A DNA stretch of 64,000 bases from Chlorobium sp. (GTDB lineage: Bacteria; Bacteroidota; Chlorobiia; Chlorobiales; Chlorobiaceae): positions 51,460 to 115,459 of the forward strand of contig JANQHQ010000002.1 of NCBI GenBank assembly GCA_028282595.1, written 5' to 3'. Below the pieces are notes generated by a model, which saw nothing but the letters and a program-made list of their open reading frames with translations, was not told the DNA's origin and ran no database searches. Below, in pieces: positions 29,552-36,813 of the stretch. Numbering within the stretch: position 1 is the first letter of the stretch; each line of letters begins with the position of its first letter. The translations under genes were made by a program, and so were the position numbers.

Positions 29552-29899
29552 TCACGGTTTAGAAGGAAATATAGGTGAAAACATCCACTCCTGCCACTTC
29601 TCCAAAGCATCCCTCATTTCAGGCAGCCAATTGTAACTGCTGTGCACTCCCATAATCCCGCTATCGACATTATGCCCGATGATCCTTTCAACAACGTCAG
29701 GACGGATACCCATTTTCTTCATTCTGGTGCTTATAGTGTGTCGGAGGTGATGAGGGTAGGGGTTTGCGCTGATTGCTGTAGATTCTGCATCGGCAAGTAG
29801 TTTTTTCGGAGCCAATCTGGCCCGTCTCTGTGAAGTCGAAACCAGGGTTCTGGTGCAGGCGGTCAAACGCAATATCAGGCGTTTTCCCGGAGACTTCAT
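29552..29899 (-). pseudogene. Truncated tyrosine recombinase (integrase) C-terminal part
   Basis: On the minus strand the catalytic end of a phage-type integrase is preserved: PHHLRHTISTRM (HxxR box), RIIGHN (second His) and GVHSSYNW with the nucleophile Tyr. The N-terminal arm and core domain and the first catalytic Arg are missing. Upstream codons in a shifted frame (SGKTPDIAFDRLHQNPG) may be more of the same gene, implying a frameshift. The fragment marks the right border of the AT-rich island. No tRNA target is seen next to it. Confidence 0.8.
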
Positions 29900-29984
29900 G
29901 CTTCAACCGGGCAAGAAGGAGTTCAGCCTCTTGAGATCACAATCTGTGACCTCAAGCCGGGGTGGACGCCGACATCCTCCTTAT

Positions 29985-30181
29985 AGGCACCTCTATTTAG
30001 GGCACCTCTATTTATTTATTCCGCGTTTCAATTGCTTCGTTGTCCCGACGAGTCGGGATCGAAATCCTCATCCCGACTTGTCGGGACTCCGGTTTTGAAG
30101 TTTATCCCGATTGCTATCGGGACTCCGTTCGCCTTGCATCCCGATGAAACCGGGACTCATGACAATTAATAGAAGTGCCCT
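29985..30181. repeat. Short interspersed element, copy 5, with duplicated end
   Basis: The end sequence occurs twice in tandem (AGGCACCTCTATTTAGGGCA then CCTCTATTTATTTATTCCGC), followed by the longest core seen, with three TCCCGA/TCGGGA hairpins, and finally ATTAATAGAAGTGCCC. The doubled end suggests insertion of one copy at the tip of another, followed by loss. It sits between the integrase remnant and the third AraC/receptor cassette. Confidence 0.8.
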
Positions 30182-30267
30182 TTATTCAATTAACCCTGGA
30201 AAAATCCGTACTTTTTAGACAGAGTCTACATAACGTGCTGCAACAGATATTTTCTAATCTTGAATCC

Positions 30268-30279
30268 TGCATATGCAGA
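30268..30279. promoter_or_regulatory. Perfect palindrome CTGCATATGCAG just before AraC regulator 3
   Basis: This 12-base perfect palindrome ends seven bases ahead of the probable ATG at 30287. It could be an autoregulatory operator or affect translation. AraC proteins usually bind direct repeats, so another factor may be involved. Confidence 0.3.
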
Positions 30280-30286
30280 GGTAGGA

Positions 30287-31228
30287 ATGAAGATGGAGAT
30301 CGACATAGATGCCGACGTTCCTGCCAGGGATGATGAGGCTTCGCCGCTTCGGGAATGGGTGGAGGAGATGGAGATCAGGCCCGGCCTGAAGCTCTCCCTG
30401 TTGCATTTCAACTCCGATTCGGAAGTCGTAGTCCGGTTCAAAGTAGAGCAGTTGAAGATTGTTTTCGGCTTCCTGCTGATCGGAGAAGCCGACTGCATGC
30501 TTCATCAACGCCGGAAACAGACCATGAATACCAAGGCTTCGGGCGGGTATTGCGGCATCTCGTATCTTCCTGAAATCCAGGGTCTTACTCACTATCCGGC
30601 CGGTTCTTCCGTGGCCGCCCTGCACATCGGCCTTGAGCCTGAACTGCTGGGGGACATGGTCTCCGGGACGGGCGACGGCCTGCCCCCGGAGCTGCGCCAC
30701 GCAGTGGAAGGTAAAAAAGACAGCACGTTCTGGCGCCCGGGGATCATGACGAACGCCATGCAGTTAGCGGTCAACCAGATACTGTGTTGCCCATGCCACG
30801 GTCCGATGCGCCGCATGTATCTGGAAAGCAAGGCCATCGAACTCATGGCGCTGCAATTGGGACATTACACCCCGCATAAGAAACGCCCCGCCAAGCCGGA
30901 AATCCTGAACAGCCAGGATATTGAAAGGCTTCATGCCGCCCGCGAGCTGATCCTGACGAACAGGCAAAATCCCCCCTCCCTGAACCAGTTGGCCCGCGAC
31001 GTGGGCCTCAACGAGTTCAAACTCAAAAAAGGCTTTCGCCGGTTGTTCGGCAATACCGTGTTCGGCTGCCTGCACGATCATCGCATGGGGGAGGCTCGGC
31101 GCATGCTCGATGAGGGAGAACTCTCCGTCAAGGAAGTCGCCTGGATGATCGGTTACAGAGACTCTCACAGTTTCAGCGATGCGTTCATGAAGTACTTCGG
31201 CATCCGTCCCAGCCGGTATGGCCATTGA
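30287..31228 (+). CDS. AraC-family (PchR-like) transcription regulator 3
   Basis: This 313-residue protein starts at ATG 30287, with GAGG just upstream. The N-terminal half carries the PchR-like hydrophobic core (SLLHFNSDSEVVVRF, YPAGSSVAALHIGLEPELLG). The C-terminal AraC domain (about residues 210-312) has SLNQLARDVGLNEFKLKKGF, NTVFGCLHDHRMGEA, VKEVAWMIGYRDSHSFSDAF and GIRPSRYG. It lies about 200 bases ahead of receptor 3 on the same strand and probably activates it. The N-terminal half differs from those of regulators 1 and 2. Confidence 0.87.
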   Translation: MKMEIDIDADVPARDDEASPLREWVEEMEIRPGLKLSLLHFNSDSEVVVRFKVEQLKIVFGFLLIGEADCMLHQRRKQTMNTKASGGYCGISYLPEIQGLTHYPAGSSVAALHIGLEPELLGDMVSGTGDGLPPELRHAVEGKKDSTFWRPGIMTNAMQLAVNQILCCPCHGPMRRMYLESKAIELMALQLGHYTPHKKRPAKPEILNSQDIERLHAARELILTNRQNPPSLNQLARDVGLNEFKLKKGFRRLFGNTVFGCLHDHRMGEARRMLDEGELSVKEVAWMIGYRDSHSFSDAFMKYFGIRPSRYGH

Positions 31229-31305
31229 CAACCCCTCCTCCGTAGCCTCTCCGCCTCCACACTGTTTTTTCCACTCTCTAACACCTTCTATCCCTGCGGG
31301 CTCCG

Positions 31306-31337
31306 TCCAGCGTACGCATGAATCCCTCCAGCGTATG
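31306..31337 (+). promoter_or_regulatory. Direct repeat TCCAGCGTAYG ahead of receptor 3
   Basis: TCCAGCGTACG (31306-31316) and TCCAGCGTATG (31327-31337) are exactly 21 bases apart, two helix turns, and lie 96 bases before the receptor start. This is the classic layout of AraC-family half-sites upstream of an activated promoter. Confidence 0.55.
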
Positions 31338-31432
31338 TCGTCGGCATTGAATTGAATGCTCAAAAATCTGACATTGTTTTCTGCAAACACAGGTTCGGTT
31401 TGACTTTTGAATCCTTGAACGAGGGAAACACC

Positions 31433-33589
31433 ATGAATTTTTTGAAGCGGATATGCCGGATGAGTCTCGGCATGGCGTTGCCGATGATCTGCACGATCGC
31501 CGGCATGCCGGGAGTACCTTTACCCGTACAGGCAGAAGAGCAGGAGCAGAGAGAATATTATTTTCTGGAGCCCGTCATTGTGACCGCTCCAAGCAAATGG
31601 GCCGAAGAAATCCAGAAGACTCCCGCTGCCGTCACGTACTTCTCGGGCGAGGAGCTGGAAGAGGCGGGAATCTTCGAAGCCCATGACCTTATCGACTTTT
31701 CTCCCAATCTCCACAGCAGGCATAACAGCGTGCACCACTCCCTGACAATACGTGGCGTCGATTCCTTCTATCCGTCCCTGTATTCACCCGTTGGGTTTTA
31801 TGTGGACGGCGTGAGCTACCCCATCCAGTTCATGCACAATCCCGACCTGTTCGACCTGGAAAGCGTTGAAGTCCTGCGCGGCCCCCAAGGCACGTTGTAC
31901 GGACGCAATACCGAATCGGGATTGATCAACATCGTGACCAAACAGCCCGGTTCCGACTTCGAAGGTGTGCTGACGGGTGAGTACGGCACTTACAACAGCG
32001 TGAAGACAGGTTTTGCATTGCGGGGACCTTTGGTGGAAGACAAGGTTTTCCTCAGCGTTTCAGTGAAGAAGCAGCTCTCGGACGGATTCATCAAAAATGG
32101 ATTCACGGACGACAAAAACGCCGCCGACATCGATCATTCCAACGGGCGCGTCATCCTGCGTGCAACACCCACCGACCGATGGGATATCTCGTTGACGGGA
32201 GACTGGATGGAGACCGACGACGGCTACGGGACCTGGCGCTATTTGAACGGTCCGCTGCAGACCGACCCCTACAGAATCAATCAGGACGAGGACCAATACA
32301 GCCGCCAACGGGGCACGCAATGGTCGCTGCAAGGCAAATACCTTGGACCCGACTTTGACGTGACTTCCGTCACGGGGTATGTGGACTACGAACATGACGT
32401 ATTCAGCGACATGGATTTCACAGCCAACACGCAGAACCGCAGGACCGGTGAAGCCAACTACCAGGACATCGTTTTAAGCCAGGAACTGCGCATCTCCTCG
32501 CCCGAGGACTCCGGAGCCTTGTCGTGGCAGGCAGGAATCTACGCGTTCACCGAGCAGCTCGATACCTACTTCGACTATCACATCGTCCAAATGGGTGCGC
32601 TGGCCGACATGAGCATTATGCAGCCCGACGCAGATATCAGCTCGCAGGGATATGCCGGATTCGGCCAACTTACCTACACCCTTGCAGACCGCCTTCATCT
32701 GACCGCGGGCTTGCGCTACGACTATCAGAAAATGGAAGGTAAAGTGACCGGAACATACTTCAACATGGGCACATTCATGTATGAAAGATACGATAGCGAC
32801 GAAAAACTCGATTTCAATCAGTGGCTGCCCAAAGCCTCGGTTTCCTATGAAATAACGGACTCCGCCATGGCGTATACGTCCGTGGCCAAGGGATACAATA
32901 CCGGCGGGTTCGTCTACGTTCCCTCGGCAAACTTCACGGGGGACGGGTTCACCTATGATCCCGAGTATTCCTGGAATTACGAAGCGGGCATCAAGACGAG
33001 TTGGTTCGGCAACAGGCTCAAGGCCAACCTGACGGCCTTCTATATCGACATGCGGGACAAGCAGGTAAGTGAAACCGACCAGACCACGCTGCAACTCATC
33101 ACTTCCAACGCGGGCAAGGCCCATTCCATGGGATTTGAGCTGGAACTCGCCGCCAGGCCCATGCCCGGCCTGGATGTTTTCGGAGCCATCGGTTACGCCG
33201 ATGCCGAATTCGACGAGTTCACAGCGACCGAGCACAACGGGGTCGCCCTGGTGGAAACGGACTACAGTGGAAACGATCTGCAGTTCGCCCCGAAATACAC
33301 CTACAATATCGGTGCACAGTACCGGCATTCCAGTGGCTATTTCGGCCGGGTGGACCTGACGGGCCGCAGCAGCGTCTACGGCGACTACGCCAACACCGCC
33401 AGGGCGGATGGCTACAAAATCGTCAACCTTCGTGCAGGCTATCGCGGCGAACAGTTCGAAGCCGTCCTGTGGACCGAAAACCTGTTCGACGAAGAGTATC
33501 TGACATATATTACTCCGCACTCGCCCTATGTCGCAGGGATTGACGGCAAACCCCGCACGGTCGGCCTGACCGTCAACTACTGGTTATAG
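31433..33589 (+). CDS. TonB-dependent outer-membrane receptor 3
   Basis: This 718-residue receptor has a signal peptide (about residues 1-34, ending PLPVQAEE), TonB box EPVIVTAPS, and a plug with SVEVLRGPQGTLYGRNTESG and LINIVTKQPG. The barrel ends in RTVGLTVNYWL. ATG 31433 is chosen for its GAGG site and signal peptide. The gene for a membrane methyltransferase starts three bases after the stop, repeating the receptor-enzyme pattern of the first two cassettes. The ligand is unknown but probably a ferric chelate, given the regulator type. Confidence 0.9.
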   Translation: MNFLKRICRMSLGMALPMICTIAGMPGVPLPVQAEEQEQREYYFLEPVIVTAPSKWAEEIQKTPAAVTYFSGEELEEAGIFEAHDLIDFSPNLHSRHNSVHHSLTIRGVDSFYPSLYSPVGFYVDGVSYPIQFMHNPDLFDLESVEVLRGPQGTLYGRNTESGLINIVTKQPGSDFEGVLTGEYGTYNSVKTGFALRGPLVEDKVFLSVSVKKQLSDGFIKNGFTDDKNAADIDHSNGRVILRATPTDRWDISLTGDWMETDDGYGTWRYLNGPLQTDPYRINQDEDQYSRQRGTQWSLQGKYLGPDFDVTSVTGYVDYEHDVFSDMDFTANTQNRRTGEANYQDIVLSQELRISSPEDSGALSWQAGIYAFTEQLDTYFDYHIVQMGALADMSIMQPDADISSQGYAGFGQLTYTLADRLHLTAGLRYDYQKMEGKVTGTYFNMGTFMYERYDSDEKLDFNQWLPKASVSYEITDSAMAYTSVAKGYNTGGFVYVPSANFTGDGFTYDPEYSWNYEAGIKTSWFGNRLKANLTAFYIDMRDKQVSETDQTTLQLITSNAGKAHSMGFELELAARPMPGLDVFGAIGYADAEFDEFTATEHNGVALVETDYSGNDLQFAPKYTYNIGAQYRHSSGYFGRVDLTGRSSVYGDYANTARADGYKIVNLRAGYRGEQFEAVLWTENLFDEEYLTYITPHSPYVAGIDGKPRTVGLTVNYWL

Positions 33590-33591
33590 CC

Positions 33592-34248
33592 ATGAAACCC
33601 GTTCGCGCTCAGGATACGGAAAAGGACATGAAGAAGCCGCACAAGGATGGGGATGGTTCCTTCCGGCGGACTGACAAAACCCCGGACGGAACGGGCATCA
33701 GCTTTACCCAGCGATACACCCGCCTCTACGGCTTGCTGCTATCGGGCATAGCACTTGTCTGGCTGCTTCCCGGATTGGGCAGGATCGGCGGGTGGTCGTG
33801 GCTCGATGCGTTCGCACGGATGCATACATGGGAGATTCCCCTTTGGGTGTTTCCACCCGCGATCATGGCGTTCACCGCCGCCGTGTTGTTGGAAATCAGG
33901 ATCTCCCTGCTTCGCAAAAGGTTCGGTGGCTGCGACGACACCCATGAAACCGTTGTGGTGGTCAGGCAGGGTCCATACAAATACATCCGCCACCCAGGGC
34001 ATCTTGCGGAAATGATCTATTTCAGCATGCTGCCGATCCTGCTGAGCTTTTGGATTCCATTCACCCTGATGGCCATGCTGGCCATCGTATCCATTGTTTT
34101 CAGCTACCTCTTGATGCTCGGGGAAGAGGATCGATTCAACCTGCAAAAGTGGGGAAAGGAATACCGGAGCTATATGGATTCCGTCCCGGCCATCAACTTT
34201 GTGAAAGGCTGGTGGCGCATACGAAGCCGGACCTCCGGGCCATACTGA
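33592..34248 (+). CDS. Isoprenylcysteine/phospholipid methyltransferase-like membrane enzyme linked to receptor 3
   Basis: This 218-residue protein has a polar N-terminus, about four membrane segments (LYGLLLSGIALVWLL, IPLWVFPPAIMAFTAAVLL and a helical pair near 140-175) and the family signature GPYKYIRHPGHLAEMIYF followed by EEDRFNLQKWGKEYRSYMDS. This signature binds SAM in ICMT/PEMT-type methyltransferases. It begins three bases after receptor 3, so the two are one operon. It is the third different accessory enzyme found behind a receptor here. The substrate is unknown. The 3' end abuts an IS630 remnant, and the last few codons may have been altered by it. Confidence 0.8.
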   Translation: MKPVRAQDTEKDMKKPHKDGDGSFRRTDKTPDGTGISFTQRYTRLYGLLLSGIALVWLLPGLGRIGGWSWLDAFARMHTWEIPLWVFPPAIMAFTAAVLLEIRISLLRKRFGGCDDTHETVVVVRQGPYKYIRHPGHLAEMIYFSMLPILLSFWIPFTLMAMLAIVSIVFSYLLMLGEEDRFNLQKWGKEYRSYMDSVPAINFVKGWWRIRSRTSGPY

Positions 34249-34249
34249 T

Positions 34250-34608
34250 TGCTGGTTGCAGCCTCTTTGTTGTTCCGTTCATTTTCCCGGGCGCCAACCT
34301 GTCGGTGTACTTCGGCAATGCTATCAATGCAGCGATTCAAGTACTGATTTGACAACACTCCCAGCTCGCGGTCATCTTCAGCCGGTTGCCATGCTTCGGC
34401 GTATGGATAATTTAAACCGTTCCGACAGTGATCGGGCTTTTTCAGGCTTGAGCGTCTCATAGAGGGAACCTGGTTTATGAGTGTTCAGGTTGTCCATTCC
34501 CAGCGTGATCGTTTCTGCGCGACGGTAACTTCTTGCAATCTCATTGAGAAATTGTGCCCAATCCTGCTTTTTCTGGTTCGCAGGCTCGAACAGCTTCAGC
34601 AAACTCAA
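34250..34608 (-). pseudogene. IS630-family transposase remnant, frameshifted
   Basis: On the minus strand two frames together give the C-terminal half of an IS630-type DDE transposase. 34378-34608 gives KQDWAQFLNEIARSYRRAE and ITLGMDNLNTHKPGSLYET, with the catalytic Asp in MDNLNTH. 34250-34385 in another frame gives ELGVLSNQYLNRCIDSIAEV and GARENERN. The N-terminal half and a clear inverted-repeat end are missing. The element is dead. It lies between receptor cassette 3 and the lipoprotein pair at 34819; the bases 34609-34818 after it contain no gene. Confidence 0.85.
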
Positions 34609-34818
34609 GGTTGTTTTCGGGCATTGGTCTTATCGGTGCCGAGGAGAATTGTATGAGGGGCGGTAAGATTTGTATCGACAGGACAAAAATCACTAATCGC
34701 TTCATATTTAGCGGTTTAATACGTAAATTTTTGTGCCAAAAATCCTTTGAGGCTGTGCAAGCAGCTCAAATAGTCGGCAAAAAAGGTGTAAATATTTTTT
34801 CAAAAAGATCCACGCAAT

Positions 34819-35220
34819 ATGAAAAAATTAGCATTGTCGTTGGTTGTGGTAATAGGGTTAACGACGGCTGGATGTACAACTACCTCTCAGCCTGTAACCG
34901 AAAAAAACTCCCAGCTGACGCAAGGAAACGTTCAAATGAATCTGGTGGTGGGAAAAACCACCAAGGCTGAGGTGCTGGAGAATTTCGGTGCTCCGAATAT
35001 TACTACCAGGGATGGTTCCGGGCGGGAAGTTTGGACCTATCAGCGAGCCGCTCAAGTTACCCAGTCTTCCAGTCAGTCGTCATTCTGGACAATAATTCTG
35101 GGTGGGGGATCTTCAAACGCAACCGGTTTTGAGAGCAGTTCGCAAATGGTCACATTGATAATCAAATTTGACGGGAACGACATTGTGGCCGATTTCAGAA
35201 GTAGAACATCTAATTTTTAG
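34819..35220 (+). CDS. Lipoprotein with BamE/SmpA-like domain
   Basis: This 133-residue lipoprotein has the signal MKKLALSLVVVIGLTTAGC with a lipobox Cys at 19. The mature part has MNLVVGKTTKAEVLENFGAP and a TRDGSGREVWTY strand, the pattern of SmpA/OmlA/BamE-like domains, then a Ser-rich loop and a terminal LIIKFDGNDIVADF strand. It is probably anchored in the outer or inner membrane on the periplasmic side. It is followed nine bases later by a second lipoprotein gene and a shared terminator, so the two form a small operon. Confidence 0.8.
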   Translation: MKKLALSLVVVIGLTTAGCTTTSQPVTEKNSQLTQGNVQMNLVVGKTTKAEVLENFGAPNITTRDGSGREVWTYQRAAQVTQSSSQSSFWTIILGGGSSNATGFESSSQMVTLIIKFDGNDIVADFRSRTSNF

Positions 35221-35229
35221 GAGGTAGGG

Positions 35230-35703
35230 ATGAAATCTTTGAGGCTTGTTGTAATTCCTTTTCTTTTATTGTTTGCCGGATGTGCCACTACTTCCGCGCC
35301 GACGATGACCCCTCTGGAGATTCAAAGTCTGCAAACGCGAGAGTACGAGCATGGGAAAAAAATCGTTTTTCCCAGTGTCGTTTCTGTGTTTCAGGATCTC
35401 GGGTATACAATCAAAGCTGCAGATGTAAATACAGGTTTGATAACAGCGGAAAGCGCGGCTAAAAGCGACAAGGCTTCGAAATTCTGGTTGGGTATGTCCA
35501 AGGTCTCTCAAACAGCCGCTACGGCGTTTGTTGAAGAAATAGGACGAATGACGAGGGTTCGTTTGAATTTTGTCGTTAGCAATAAGACGTCATCGAACTG
35601 GGGACAGGACGATAGGGAGGACGAGCCCATTCTTGATGCATCGGTGTACAAGAATGCTTTCGAGCGTATCGATAACGCTATTTTCGTAAGATCAGGGAAA
35701 TAG
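35230..35703 (+). CDS. Unknown lipoprotein, partner of the BamE-like lipoprotein
   Basis: This 157-residue lipoprotein has the signal MKSLRLVVIPFLLLFAGC with lipobox Cys at 18, and a GGAGG-type site (TAGGAGGTAGGG) upstream. The mature part contains SVVSVFQDLGYTIKAADVNT and GLITAESAA, the pattern of a small periplasmic alpha/beta domain seen in several uncharacterised lipoproteins. It ends just before a strong terminator. The function is unknown; co-transcription with the BamE-like lipoprotein suggests an envelope role. Confidence 0.75.
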   Translation: MKSLRLVVIPFLLLFAGCATTSAPTMTPLEIQSLQTREYEHGKKIVFPSVVSVFQDLGYTIKAADVNTGLITAESAAKSDKASKFWLGMSKVSQTAATAFVEEIGRMTRVRLNFVVSNKTSSNWGQDDREDEPILDASVYKNAFERIDNAIFVRSGK

Positions 35704-35731
35704 CTCACCGTGATTTTTGATACGTCTTTTC

Positions 35732-35763
35732 AAGCCGGGTTCTTGCCCGGCTTTCTTTTTTGC
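35732..35763 (+). terminator. Rho-independent terminator after the lipoprotein operon
   Basis: The stem AAGCCGGG / CCCGGCTT (35732-35739 and 35746-35753), with a six-base loop, is followed by TCTTTTTTG. It ends transcription of 34819-35703. Confidence 0.9.
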
Positions 35764-35977
35764 GTTAAAAACAGGGGCCGTTGTCAGTAAGTGAAAAAGT
35801 CCGGCATTGATCCGCAAGCCACAAGAGAGGTTTGCCTTGTTGCGTGGCAAAGGTTCGGTTGACGGGCCGGATCGGGGGGTTGCTTCACGGTCAGGGAAAA
35901 AACCTCTACATTATACGTCATGAAGCAACGGGCCGGGAGGATGGGCGGTTTTTCCGGCGGTAACGAATGATTGCGAT

Positions 35978-36733
35978 ATGAAGCGAGGGTTTTTTGCGGA
36001 GTTTCTCTCGGCGTTTCTGTTCATGGTGCTTCTCACCGTGCCGTTTTACGTCTGGGATATCGATCTCCGGCTGCAGGGGCTTTTCTGGAGCGAAGGGGAG
36101 TGGATCTACCGCGACCAGTCGCTCTGGCTGCTCTTGTACGATTTCGGACCCGTTCTGGCGTTTACGGCTTCGATCGGCGCGTTTCTGCTGTGGCTGCTGA
36201 GCTTCGTGTTCGGTGGGCTGCGCCGGCGGCGCAGGGAATACGCTTTTGTTTTTCTTCTCATGATCGTCGGTCCGGGGCTCCTGGTGAACGCGGTATTCAA
36301 GGAGTACTGGGGACGGCCGAGACCGCGCGAGATCGTGCAGTTCGACGGGTCGAGGGCCTACGTGCCGCCGCTCGTGAAGGGGGAGTTCGTGAGCTCCCGC
36401 AAGTACGAAAAGATGCTGGAGTCGAGCCGGGGCGCGGTGGAGTGGGACCTGCTCCGCAATCTCTACGCCCTGAAGGGGCGCTACAACTCGTTTCCCAACG
36501 GTCACGCTTCCGTCGGGTTTTTCATGATGTTCCCCTACTTTCTCTATCGCCATCGCAACCGGGTTCTGGCGATGGCCTGGCTCGGCGGCGGGATCTTCTA
36601 CGGGATGCTGATGGGAGTCGGGCGGATGGCGCAGGGCGGGCACTTCGCAAGCGATACGCTCTGGGCGGGTGCGTTCATCTATCTTTCGGGGCTTCTGCTC
36701 TCCTACTGGCTGAACATCGGCAAACGGCGATAA
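35978..36733 (+). CDS. PAP2-family membrane phosphatase
   Basis: This 251-residue integral membrane protein has about six helices and the three PAP2 phosphatase motifs: KEYWGRPRP, SFPNGHAS and RMAQGGHFASD. Family members dephosphorylate lipid phosphates such as phosphatidic acid or undecaprenyl diphosphate at the membrane surface. The long loop between motifs 1 and 2 (about 75 residues) resembles LpxE/PgpB-type enzymes. The gene stands alone, convergent with the asparagine-synthase-like gene. All catalytic residues are visible, so it is probably active. Confidence 0.88.
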   Translation: MKRGFFAEFLSAFLFMVLLTVPFYVWDIDLRLQGLFWSEGEWIYRDQSLWLLLYDFGPVLAFTASIGAFLLWLLSFVFGGLRRRRREYAFVFLLMIVGPGLLVNAVFKEYWGRPRPREIVQFDGSRAYVPPLVKGEFVSSRKYEKMLESSRGAVEWDLLRNLYALKGRYNSFPNGHASVGFFMMFPYFLYRHRNRVLAMAWLGGGIFYGMLMGVGRMAQGGHFASDTLWAGAFIYLSGLLLSYWLNIGKRR

Positions 36734-36813
36734 TACGACCGATCCCTTCCGTGTCCGGGGGCGCGGCAGCGCCGGTTCCGTCGGTTTCGTGCCGCGGACC
36801 TGCTCCCGGCGCT

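Noticed and set aside
29430..29555. 42-codon N-terminal extension of the Sll1717-type ATPase
   Set aside because: The family N-terminus begins at the internal ATG 29429; the extension overlaps the end of the integrase remnant.
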